Assembly: GCA_031256815.1 (NCBI GenBank)
Contig: JAIRPU010000148.1
Location: forward strand, 1-21,408
Direction: 5' to 3'
Length of the DNA stretch: 21,408 bases
Source: Spirochaetaceae bacterium
Lineage (GTDB): Bacteria > Spirochaetota > Spirochaetia > Treponematales > Breznakiellaceae
Made by a program: the position numbers and the translations under genes. Positions 7,750-15,007 of this stretch are shown here, one piece after another. Below the pieces are notes generated by a model, which had not been told where the DNA came from, did no database searches, and saw only the letters and a program-made list of their open reading frames with translations. How positions within the stretch are numbered: the first letter of the stretch is position 1; every line of letters starts with the position of its first letter.

Positions 7750-7778
7750 ATTATACTACTAATCGGCCAAAAGGTCAA
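7750..7778 (-). promoter_or_regulatory. Consensus promoter of the glycosidase-kinase operon
   Basis: On the minus strand TTGACC (7778-7773) and a perfect TATAAT (7755-7750) are 17 bases apart. Transcription should start near 7743, leaving a leader of about 180 nt before the GTG at 7559. This is one of the best promoter matches in the window. Confidence 0.75.
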
Positions 7779-7790
7779 ATGATTTGTACG

Positions 7791-7820
7791 CTCTATCAGG
7801 CGATTCTAAATTAGATAGAG
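7791..7820. repeat. Inverted repeat upstream of the glycosidase promoter
   Basis: CTCTATC (7791-7797) and GATAGAG (7814-7820) form a perfect 7-bp inverted repeat around a 16-base spacer, 13 bases behind the -35 box. It could be a regulator site for the sugar operon or the first member of the hairpin island that follows. Confidence 0.6.
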
Positions 7821-7853
7821 ATTTGCCTATTATTTGGGCGCATTTTTGCCGGA

Positions 7854-8041
7854 GGCGACCGCGCTTCGCGCGGCCTTATCGCCAGCCGCGGCCTGCGCAA
7901 CGCGCAGGCCGCGGAACAACGGCCGCCACACCGCAGACGCGGTGTGGCGGCGTGAGGTTGGGAGCGGCGGTATGCTTTGCCTGCAAAGCAAAACGGCCAC
8001 GCCTTCGACTGCAAAAGCCCGGCACTACCCTGCCCTTGCAG
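7854..8041. repeat. GC-rich island of five consecutive inverted repeats
   Basis: The 7779-8098 gap holds no credible gene. It contains, in order: GGCGA/TCGCC (7854-7858, 7879-7883) around CCGCGC/GCGCGG; a perfect 13-bp stem (7886-7898 with 7902-7914, loop AAC); a second perfect 13-bp stem (7922-7934 with 7939-7951, loop AGAC); TGCTTTGC/GCAAAGCA (7973-7980, 7983-7990), enclosed by GGCGTG/CACGCC; and CTGCAA/TTGCAG (8009-8014, 8036-8041) around GGCA/TGCC. The arms differ in sequence, so this is not a simple tandem repeat or CRISPR. GC content is clearly higher than in the flanking DNA. It ends about 60 bases before the trmD promoter. It may be a REP/MITE-like dispersed element or a structured RNA, or it may serve as a bidirectional terminator. 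No T run follows any stem. Confidence 0.85.
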
Positions 8042-8075
8042 CCGCCTGCTAGAAAGCTGACCGTCTTTCAACATA

Positions 8076-8104
8076 ATGTCAAAATGTTTGCCGTCCATTA
8101 TAAT
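8076..8104 (+). promoter_or_regulatory. Promoter for trmD, predicted leaderless
   Basis: A perfect TATAAT (8099-8104) has ATGTCA (8076-8081, four of six -35 matches) 17 bases upstream. Only six bases separate the -10 box from the trmD ATG at 8111, so transcription should begin at or next to the ATG. No Shine-Dalgarno is present, which fits a leaderless transcript. Confidence 0.55.
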
Positions 8105-8110
8105 TAAACT

Positions 8111-8908
8111 ATGACTTTTACCGTATTAACCCTGTTTCCTGAAATTATTAATGCCTATATTGGCTCATCTATAATGGCGCGGGCGATAGAACGCGGTCTC
8201 ATAAACTGCCGCATAATTAATATCCGCGACTTTGCGTTTGACAAACACAAGAGCTGCGATGACGCGCCTTATGGCGGCGGTGCCGGTATGCTTTTATTAC
8301 CGGAACCATTGGCGCTTGCACTTAAAAGCGCCGGTGTAAAAAAACGTGAACTTTCCGAAGACTTTTCTCATAAAGAGTCTTTTACACAGCAAAAACACGT
8401 TATTTATCTTTCACCTTCCGGTATTCTGTTTGACCAGAAAAAGGCAAATAAATTTTCAAAAGAGCAGGAACTTGTGTTAATTTGCGGACGTTATGAAGGT
8501 ATTGATAAACGTATAATCGATCTGTATGTTGATGAAGAGATTTCAACAGGCGATTATGTGCTTTCATCCGGCGAAATTGGGGCAATGGTAATTATGGACG
8601 CAGTACACAGGCTTGTAGAAGGAGTTATAACCTGTGAATCTCTTAAAGAAGAAAGTTTTTCGGACGGCTTACTTGAATACCCCCAGTGGACACGTCCGGA
8701 AGTTTTCGATACACTTAGAGTGCCTGAAATATTGTTATCCGGACATCATGAGCGTATCCGCCATTGGAGGCTGGAACGCCGCATTGAGAAAACGGCAAAA
8801 AACAGGCCTGATTTGCTTGAAAAAGGCATAAAAGCAGGAATCTTTAGTGAAGAAGTCCTGCAAATTCTAAAATGCGAAAGCAATAGGAGTAAAAATGAAC
8901 GAGATTAG
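8111..8908 (+). CDS. trmD: tRNA (guanine-37-N1)-methyltransferase TrmD
   Basis: The protein has 265 residues, about family length. TrmD uses S-adenosylmethionine to methylate G37 of tRNAs reading CNN codons and prevents +1 frameshifting. Its motifs are the N-terminal MTFTVLTLFPEIINAYI, then GRYEGIDKRIID, GDYVLSSGEIGAMVIMDAV (the trefoil-knot SAM site) and YPQWTRPEVF. The ATG at 8111 has no ribosome site but lies six bases after a TATAAT box. It overlaps rplS by 14 bases, the classical trmD-rplS coupling. The usual upstream partners rpsP, the KH-domain gene and rimM are absent; instead the hairpin island lies upstream. Confidence 0.98.
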   Translation: MTFTVLTLFPEIINAYIGSSIMARAIERGLINCRIINIRDFAFDKHKSCDDAPYGGGAGMLLLPEPLALALKSAGVKKRELSEDFSHKESFTQQKHVIYLSPSGILFDQKKANKFSKEQELVLICGRYEGIDKRIIDLYVDEEISTGDYVLSSGEIGAMVIMDAVHRLVEGVITCESLKEESFSDGLLEYPQWTRPEVFDTLRVPEILLSGHHERIRHWRLERRIEKTAKNRPDLLEKGIKAGIFSEEVLQILKCESNRSKNERD

Positions 8909-9329
8909 GGCTATTGAAGCGGCTCAAATGAAGCCGGAGCTTGACGAATTTCGAGTTGGAGATACCGTAAAGGTTCACTTTAAGATAGTTGAAGGCAAGA
9001 CGGAGCGTATTCAGATTTATGAAGGGCTTGTCATTGCAATAAAAAACTCACGTTCAGGACGAACATTTACAGTACGCAAGAATTCTTACGGGGTTGGTGT
9101 AGAAAGGGTGTTCCCTGTTCATTCTCCCCGTATTGCTAGAATTGAGGTAAGCCGTGCCGGCAGGGTGCGCCGCGCCAAACTTTACTATATCAGAACAAAG
9201 ATTGGAAAAGCCGCCAAAATTAAAGAATTACTTGGCCCAAAGGCGATCAGGGCAAAAGCTGTAATTCCCGCTGCTGTTGTACAAACGGCAGCGCCGGCAG
9301 AAGCTGCAACAGGGGAAGGCACCTCATAA
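8895..9329 (+). CDS. rplS: 50S ribosomal protein L19
   Basis: The protein has 144 residues, longer than the usual 115-120. The L19 core is clear: FRVGDTVKVHFKIVEGKTER, IQIYEGLVIAIKN, FTVRKNSYGVGVERVFPVHS and RRAKLYYIRTKIGKAAKIKE. The extra length is an alanine/valine-rich C-terminal tail after about residue 120, ending in EAATGEGTS. AGGAG (8885-8889), 5 bases before the ATG, supports the start. L19 sits at the 30S-50S interface. It is co-transcribed with trmD upstream and probably with the HD-GYP gene downstream. Confidence 0.98.
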   Translation: MNEIRAIEAAQMKPELDEFRVGDTVKVHFKIVEGKTERIQIYEGLVIAIKNSRSGRTFTVRKNSYGVGVERVFPVHSPRIARIEVSRAGRVRRAKLYYIRTKIGKAAKIKELLGPKAIRAKAVIPAAVVQTAAPAEAATGEGTS

Positions 9330-9339
9330 ACGAATAAAC

Positions 9340-10485
9340 GTGAATTTAATTGCCGTTTCAAAACTGGCGTGTGGTCAACGCTATTCCAAACCGGTATACA
9401 TTGATGGTGAAAGTCTTCTTGTTGAAGCGGAAATCCCGTTACAAAAGAGAGATCTCGATTTACTTGCTTCGCTAGGCGTTACCCACGTTCAAACAGACGG
9501 AGAGCCGTTATCACCAGACGGTTCTCCATTAAAAGAATCTGATAACACTGAATCCCAGTTATCCTCCAGCCTGGAAGCCGGCGCGGTTTCTAAACTGCTC
9601 GGAAACCTTATAAAACAGCTCGATGGGATTTTACGCGAAACCGTTATTAAAAAAGAAAACAAGGAAAAAAAACATTCTGTGCGCCAGCTTTGGGCTATAA
9701 GTTCAGTTTTGTTAAAAATTGTAAAAGATGAACGTGCCTCGTGCCTGGGCTTTGTTTTAAGCGGCGCGTACAATACCTATCATATTGCAAAAAGCGCCAT
9801 AAATACTGCAATTTTATCGATTGTTATGGCAAGAGAAATGGGAATGGCACTGGAACGCATACCGGAGGTTGCCGCAGGCGCTTTGTTGCATGATATTGGA
9901 ATGTTACGGCTGCCTCCCGAAATTACAGGAAAGGCAGGCGAGTTAAGCGCTGAAGAAGCGGCGTTAATCTGTTCTCATACAACTCTTTCTTACAACATAA
10001 TTACAAGAGAGCTTGCATATTCGCCATCTGTTGGCACAATAGCGCTGCAGCACCATGAGCGTTGGGACGGCACAGGTTACCCGCAAAGACTCGTTGGCAG
10101 CGCCATTGATGCGGGCGCCAGAATTGTTTGTATCGCCGATGCTTTTGAAGCAATGATTTGTGAAAAACCTTATCGTAATCCAATGATAGGTTATATTGCA
10201 ATGAAGAACATAGTTTCCGAAAATGCCGCTCATTTTGCGCCGGCAACCTTAAAGGTTTTTTTGCGTGTAATTGGAATGTATCCAATTGGTTCGGGCGTTA
10301 CTTTAAGTGATGGCCGTATAGCGCGTGTTATTGATGTGCATCCGGATGTTCCGCTTAGACCCGTTGTTCAGATTATTGCCGAACTTGGCGCAAAACGTGT
10401 AAAAGAAGCCGAAAAAATCGACCTTCTCAACCAAAAGCAACTGTTTATAACCCAGGCTCTGGATATTAGTTCTTTTGAAAATTAA
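9340..10485 (+). CDS. HD-GYP domain protein with altered metal-site residues
   Basis: The protein has 381 residues from GTG 9340, the first start after rplS that gives the usual N-terminus; no good ribosome site is seen. An upstream TTG (9277) would lie inside rplS. Residues 1-60 resemble the DUF3391-type region (AVSKLACGQRYSKPVYIDGE). The HD-GYP domain covers about residues 140-330: His184-Asp185 in LLHDIGM, His213, His238-His239 in HHERWDGTGYP and Asp267 in ADAFEAM. Two canonical residues are changed: the first metal histidine of the HSVN motif is Ser152, and the lysine of HDIGK is Met188. Active members hydrolyse cyclic di-GMP; this one may have lowered or lost activity, or act as a receptor (inference). 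It follows rplS by 10 bases and ends with no gap to a convergent gene. Confidence 0.88.
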   Translation: MNLIAVSKLACGQRYSKPVYIDGESLLVEAEIPLQKRDLDLLASLGVTHVQTDGEPLSPDGSPLKESDNTESQLSSSLEAGAVSKLLGNLIKQLDGILRETVIKKENKEKKHSVRQLWAISSVLLKIVKDERASCLGFVLSGAYNTYHIAKSAINTAILSIVMAREMGMALERIPEVAAGALLHDIGMLRLPPEITGKAGELSAEEAALICSHTTLSYNIITRELAYSPSVGTIALQHHERWDGTGYPQRLVGSAIDAGARIVCIADAFEAMICEKPYRNPMIGYIAMKNIVSENAAHFAPATLKVFLRVIGMYPIGSGVTLSDGRIARVIDVHPDVPLRPVVQIIAELGAKRVKEAEKIDLLNQKQLFITQALDISSFEN

Positions 10486-11304
10486 TTATTGGCGCAGCGC
10501 GGCCGCTTTTATGAATGTTTCCACCTCGTTTATTACACTGTTTAGCGCTGTTGTGTTTATTCCTGCGCCGCTAAAACGCAGCGTGTCGCAGCGTGTAAAA
10601 AAATTGGCAAAATAACGCGGCGAATCTGCTCCTGATGGAAGTTCCGCTGGAAAACTGAGCTTTAAAAATTCATCGGGGACAAGACTCCGGCACTGAACCC
10701 CACAGTATTCGTCAAGAAATATTCTAAATTCGTTTAGAAGTTCACTTAGGGCTATAGAAGCAGTGATTTGCCCTTTTAATATTTGCAATTTTATTTTTTT
10801 TAACGCCTTGCGTGTTATTCTGATTGCACGTCTTTTTCGCGCGTTGCCACGCCATGCCGCAAAAAAATTCCCGCCGCGTAATATAAAAAACGAGGTACAT
10901 GCAACAAAAACTATTAAAGCCGCCGCCCCGCCGGACATTATCCAAAGCGTCCCGGGCGCTATGATTGGTTTTATCGCCGGAGAGAGTACTGTAACAGCAT
11001 CTTTACCTTCGATTAGTGAAGACACATAAACTTCCATGCCGTCTACAATACGGCCGGCAATCTCCACCGGCGGTAAGGTTACCGTTCCTGTTTTCCAGCA
11101 TTGAAAATCAATAATAAGCCTTCCACGGGAAAGTTCTACACGATGAATGACTACCTCATCCGGTTTTGCTATGCTTTCAAGTTGAATAACCTGGTCGCAT
11201 TTATTAAAAAAATAAGCGTCCAGCGGGTAAACTAACCGTCCCTTATCTCCCAGAAAAATAGTTTGCGGAATTTGATAAGAGACGGGAACTTCATCATCCG
11301 ACAA
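10486..11304 (-). CDS. Single-span membrane protein, BatD/DUF4381-like layout, behind rpoB
   Basis: The protein has 272 residues from a TTG at 11304 that overlaps the end of rpoB by 11 bases; no Shine-Dalgarno is visible, so translation is probably coupled to rpoB. Residues 1-115 look like beta-rich domain(s). One membrane span lies near residues 119-142 (LWIMSGGAAALIVFVACTSF), followed by a strongly basic stretch and a helical cytoplasmic domain of about 110 residues. There is no N-terminal signal peptide. The layout resembles proteins found beside BatA/MoxR genes, but no specific motif fixes this. It occupies the position where rpoC is normally found. The function is unknown. Confidence 0.65.
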   Translation of the reverse strand: MSDDEVPVSYQIPQTIFLGDKGRLVYPLDAYFFNKCDQVIQLESIAKPDEVVIHRVELSRGRLIIDFQCWKTGTVTLPPVEIAGRIVDGMEVYVSSLIEGKDAVTVLSPAIKPIIAPGTLWIMSGGAAALIVFVACTSFFILRGGNFFAAWRGNARKRRAIRITRKALKKIKLQILKGQITASIALSELLNEFRIFLDEYCGVQCRSLVPDEFLKLSFPAELPSGADSPRYFANFFTRCDTLRFSGAGINTTALNSVINEVETFIKAAALRQ

Positions 11305-14300
11305 AGTTTGACGCCGCCTTTGTTATAAGCTCATCATCGCGTTCTGTAAGCGGTATCTGTTTACCTTTAGCATCATAAATAGTCATATCAAGCCCAAGTC
11401 CGCGCAGTTCCTGTACAAGTACATTAAAACTTTCCGGTATGCCGGCAGAAGTAGAAGGCTCTCCTTTAACAATCGCTTCGTAAATCTTGGAGCGGCCGGT
11501 CATATCATCTGATTTTATTGTAAGAAGCTCTTGAAGCGTGTTTGCCGCGCCGTATGCCTCCAGCGCCCACACTTCCATTTCGCCAAGTCTCTGCCCTCCA
11601 AACTGCGCTTTGCCCCCCAAAGGCTGCTGGGTTACAAGCGAGTATGGGCCTGTTGAGCGCGCGTGCATCTTATCGTCCACAAGATGATTCAGTTTTAAAA
11701 AGTATATAACTCCGCAAAAAATCGGGTTTACGAATGGCTCGCCGGTACGTCCGTCACGCAGCACAGTTTTTGAGTTGCGGGGAAGTCCTGCTTCATCAAG
11801 TTTTGATTCAATTTGCTCTGTTGAAGGCGATTGAAAAACAGGCGCTTGATACCATTCGTCCAGTTTGATGCCCGCCCAGCCAAGCTCAGTTTCAAGCAGC
11901 TGCCCTATGTTCATGCGGCTCGGAACACCAAGCGGTGTTAAACAAAGGTCGAGCGGCGTACCGTCTTCCATATACGGCATATCTTCTATTGGAAGTACTT
12001 TTGCCACAACACCCTTGTTGCCATGCCGCCCTGCCATTTTATCTCCTTCGCGCAATTTTCGTTTGGCGGCTATAAGCACTTTAACCATCTCTTCAACGCC
12101 AGGATTAAGATCATCCCCATCGCTGCGTTTTAAACGCTGAACATCTATTACAGTACCGTCTATCCCATGCGGCGCGCGAAGAGAACTATCACGTACTTCT
12201 TTTGCTTTTTCTCCAAAAATCGAATTTAAAAGTTTAAATTCAGGGGTTGTTTCGGCTTCACTTTTTGGAGTTACTTTTCCTACAAGTATATCACCGGCTC
12301 TAACCTTTGCGCCTATACAAATAATACCTTCAGCATCAAGCGAATCAAGACTCTTTTCACTTGCATTTGGAATATCACGTGTAATTTTTTCAGGCCCAAG
12401 TTTTGTTTCGCGGACTTCCGTAGAAAATTCCTGAATATGTATAGAAGTAAACATATCTTCGCGTACAACACGTTCAGAAATCAAAATTGAATCTTCGTAA
12501 TTATAGCCGTTCCATGGCATAAAACCTACCAAAACATTACGTCCCAATGCGAGTTCGCCGCCGTCAGTGGCAGGCCCGTCGGCAATTACATCGCCGGCTT
12601 CTATATGGTCGCCTTCCCGTACTATTGGCCGCTGGTTGTAACACGTATCCTGATTTGAACGTTGAAACTTAACCAGCGGGTATATGTCGAGCGTTTTTTC
12701 TGATTTTTTATCGGCTTCATCCGGTAAAATCCGAACCTCTGAACAAGTAACACGCTGCACCGTGCCTGCGCGTTTGGCTTTTACAAGAACACCGGAATCG
12801 TAAGCGCATTTTGCTTCCATGCCGGTACCAACACGAGGCGCTTCCGGAAATACAAGCGGCACCGCCTGCCGCTGCATATTGGAACCCATAAGCGTACGGT
12901 TGGCGTCATCATGTTCCAAAAATGGAATTAGAGATGTTGAGACTGAAATTATCTGTTTGGGCGATACATCCATATATTGGATTTCATTAGGCGCGCATGT
13001 CGGATAGTCCCCCTGATGACGGCATGCAACCTGCGATTCGGCAAAACTGCCATCTTTGTTTAGCTTTGCCGATGCCTGAGCTATGTAGTATTTATCTTCA
13101 TCCATAGCGGAAAGGTAATCGACCTGATTTGTAGCCTTGCCGTTTATCACTTTGCGGTATGGTGTTTCCAAAAAGCCATAGTCATTTACTTTTGTGTAGT
13201 TTGCAAGCGACACAATAAGCCCAATATTCGGGCCTTCCGGCGTCTCTATTGGACACATTCTGCCGTAATGCGTGTAATGTACATCCCGCACTTCAAAACC
13301 CGCCCTGTCGCGGGAAAGCCCTCCAGGCCCCAGCGCGTTAAGCCTGCGTTTGTGTGTAAGTTCGGCAAGCGGATTAACCTGGTCCATAAACTGGGAAAGC
13401 TGGCTTGAACCAAAAAATTCTTTTATGGCTGCCACAATAGGTTTTATAGAAATTAAATCCTGCGGTTTTATTGTATCGGTTTCTTTTAAACTCATTCGCT
13501 CTTTAGCTATGCGCTCCATCCGGCTGAACGCCTTTTTCATTTCGTTGGTCATAAGTTCGCCGACAGAACGCACACGCCTGTTGCCAAGATGGTCGATGTC
13601 GTCCGCTATATCATCATGATTATAAACACGAATAAGCTGCTTCATCGTCGCTATAATATCCTGTTTTGTAAGTACCATTTCTTCAAGCGGCGGGTCAAAA
13701 CTAAAGCGTTTATTCAACTTGTAACGTCCAACGCGCCCAAGTTCATAACGCCTTTCAGTAAAAAACATTGCGTTAAGGTCTTTTTCGGCGTTTTCAACGG
13801 TAATTGATTCGCCCGGTAAAAGCACATTGTATACAATTCCAAGTGCGTCTTCTTTTGTGGGTTCGTCACTTTCTGAATCTGCCCTTAAATGTTTTATATC
13901 TTCACGCTCAAAACAATTAAGCAGCATGGGCGTATTAAGGCTGCCTTCCGCTTTAAAATCTATAACTTCTACCTGGCCAATACCGCGCGAAACAAGTTCG
14001 TCTATAATATGCGGATGAAGTTTTTCCCCTGCGCGGTGAAGCTTTTTTTTACCGTCTACAACTCCTTTTGTAGTGGCAAGCTCTTCTTCAACCGCCTCCA
14101 CCCAAACAGGCGCCGCCAGAACCTGGCCGGAAAGCGCTTCACGTATCTCCGCGTCGTCACGGACTTCTTCGGTTCTTGTCTTGTAAAAAGCCTTAATAAT
14201 TTCTTCACGGCTCGAAAACCCAATCGCCCTAAGAAAAATAGTTCCTAAAATCTTCTTTTTGCGGTCAATCTTTGCGCAAATCTGCTCCCGTTTTTGGTCG

Positions 14301-14869
14301 ATTTCAAATTCAAGCCAGCTGCCGCGATACGGAATTATCCGCGATGAATAAACGCCCTTTTCGTGACAAAAAATAACGCCTGGCGAACGGTGAATTTGCG
14401 AAACCACAACACGCTCCGCTCCGTTTATAATAAATGTGCCGCGTCCTGTCATAACAGGAATATCGCCCATATAAATATCTTTTTGGCGTATTTCGCCGGT
14501 ATTTCTGAACGCCAGATTGATTCTTGCCTTAAGGCTTATTCCGTATGTAAGCCCCTTTTGTTTACATTCCTGCTCATTAAACTTTATGGAATTATCGTCT
14601 AAAGTGTAGTATTCGTAATTTAATTCCATCTCGCCAGAAGGGCTTTCGATAGGAAAACTGGTACGAAACACTTCTTCCAACCCTTGCATTGCCGGTTTTT
14701 CGCCGTTCCGCATTATTTCGCGCTGTAAAAAACGCTCGTAGGATGCCGTTTGTATATCAATTAAATCGGGAACCTCCATTACATTGATAATATCTTTGCC
14801 AATGTAGGCGCGCTCCCTTCGCTTTTTTGCTATTGTTTCTTCGGTTTCTTTTATCTTTTTTGTTGCCAT
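11294..14869 (-). CDS. rpoB: DNA-directed RNA polymerase beta subunit
   Basis: The protein has 1191 residues from ATG 14869, chosen because GAGGT lies 5-6 bases upstream; the ATG at 14887 would swallow that site. It appears full length, with an unbroken frame. Landmarks: FFGSSQLSQFMDQVNPLAEL and THKRRLNALGPGGLSRDRAG (Rif region), YGRMCPIETPEGPNIGLI, YEDSILISERVVREDMFTSI, GDKMAGRHGNKGVVAKVLP (active-site lysines), and the C-terminal MEVWALEAYGAANTLQELLT. Asn511 corresponds to E. coli Ser531, the residue linked to natural rifampicin resistance in treponemes. With beta' it forms the catalytic core. Unusually, neither rplJ/rplL lies upstream nor rpoC downstream; the gene has its own strong promoter and is divergent from the rpsT operon. 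Confidence 0.99.
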   Translation of the reverse strand: MATKKIKETEETIAKKRRERAYIGKDIINVMEVPDLIDIQTASYERFLQREIMRNGEKPAMQGLEEVFRTSFPIESPSGEMELNYEYYTLDDNSIKFNEQECKQKGLTYGISLKARINLAFRNTGEIRQKDIYMGDIPVMTGRGTFIINGAERVVVSQIHRSPGVIFCHEKGVYSSRIIPYRGSWLEFEIDQKREQICAKIDRKKKILGTIFLRAIGFSSREEIIKAFYKTRTEEVRDDAEIREALSGQVLAAPVWVEAVEEELATTKGVVDGKKKLHRAGEKLHPHIIDELVSRGIGQVEVIDFKAEGSLNTPMLLNCFEREDIKHLRADSESDEPTKEDALGIVYNVLLPGESITVENAEKDLNAMFFTERRYELGRVGRYKLNKRFSFDPPLEEMVLTKQDIIATMKQLIRVYNHDDIADDIDHLGNRRVRSVGELMTNEMKKAFSRMERIAKERMSLKETDTIKPQDLISIKPIVAAIKEFFGSSQLSQFMDQVNPLAELTHKRRLNALGPGGLSRDRAGFEVRDVHYTHYGRMCPIETPEGPNIGLIVSLANYTKVNDYGFLETPYRKVINGKATNQVDYLSAMDEDKYYIAQASAKLNKDGSFAESQVACRHQGDYPTCAPNEIQYMDVSPKQIISVSTSLIPFLEHDDANRTLMGSNMQRQAVPLVFPEAPRVGTGMEAKCAYDSGVLVKAKRAGTVQRVTCSEVRILPDEADKKSEKTLDIYPLVKFQRSNQDTCYNQRPIVREGDHIEAGDVIADGPATDGGELALGRNVLVGFMPWNGYNYEDSILISERVVREDMFTSIHIQEFSTEVRETKLGPEKITRDIPNASEKSLDSLDAEGIICIGAKVRAGDILVGKVTPKSEAETTPEFKLLNSIFGEKAKEVRDSSLRAPHGIDGTVIDVQRLKRSDGDDLNPGVEEMVKVLIAAKRKLREGDKMAGRHGNKGVVAKVLPIEDMPYMEDGTPLDLCLTPLGVPSRMNIGQLLETELGWAGIKLDEWYQAPVFQSPSTEQIESKLDEAGLPRNSKTVLRDGRTGEPFVNPIFCGVIYFLKLNHLVDDKMHARSTGPYSLVTQQPLGGKAQFGGQRLGEMEVWALEAYGAANTLQELLTIKSDDMTGRSKIYEAIVKGEPSTSAGIPESFNVLVQELRGLGLDMTIYDAKGKQIPLTERDDELITKAASNFVG

Positions 14870-14902
14870 GCTTACCTCGCAGCACATAAGTTTTAGTCAG
14901 GA

Positions 14903-14932
14903 ATTATATAACAATACAAATAAAAACGTCAA
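14903..14932 (-). promoter_or_regulatory. Strong promoter of rpoB
   Basis: On the minus strand TTGACG (14932-14927) and a perfect TATAAT (14908-14903) are 18 bases apart. Transcription should start near 14896, giving a leader of about 27 nt with GAGGT before the ATG at 14869. This supports independent transcription of rpoB, apart from any ribosomal-protein operon. Confidence 0.8.
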
Positions 14933-14952
14933 TGGGTATGTACATATTCACA

Positions 14953-14967
14953 AAAATTCCGAATTTT
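14953..14967. promoter_or_regulatory. Palindrome between divergent rpoB and rpsT-operon promoters
   Basis: AAAATTC and GAATTTT flank a single C, a near-perfect 15-bp palindrome, with TTCA/TGAA just outside. It lies behind the -35 box of rpoB and 11 bases before the -35 of the opposite operon, a position suited to a shared operator. No known regulator site is recognised. Confidence 0.4.
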
Positions 14968-14978
14968 GAACTACCCTC

Positions 14979-15007
14979 TTGCGTATTGATTTGAATGTGA
15001 GTATTAT
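14979..15007 (+). promoter_or_regulatory. Promoter of the zinc protein-rpsT-HU-lnt operon
   Basis: TTGCGT (14979-14984) and TATTAT (15002-15007) are 17 bases apart. The expected start near 15014 leaves a short leader containing GGAGTGA before the ATG at 15029. It is the only credible promoter before seven overlapping or closely spaced genes. Confidence 0.6.

Noticed and set aside
7569..7778. A 69-residue frame on the minus strand before the glycosidase.
   Set aside because: Its start lies in the -35 box and even the internal ATG at 7751 overlaps the -10 box, upstream of the expected transcript start. A short leader peptide from 7611 remains possible and is mentioned in the findings.
7854..8041. 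CRISPR array or simple tandem repeat.
   Set aside because: The stems differ in sequence and spacing; no direct repeat of constant length and no cas genes are present.
7784..8107. Open frames on both strands across the hairpin island (7784-8107 +, 7811-8098 -).
   Set aside because: They are created by GC-rich inverted repeats, have arginine/cysteine/alanine-biased low-complexity translations and no ribosome site, and one overlaps the trmD promoter.
13889..14248. A 119-residue frame opposite rpoB, and several other antisense frames inside rpoB, lnt and htrA.
   Set aside because: They mirror strongly conserved coding sequence, lack ribosome sites and show no recognisable domains.
11294..14887. 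rpoB start at 14887.
   Set aside because: The extra six codons contain the GAGGT ribosome site; the start at 14869 is correctly spaced from it.
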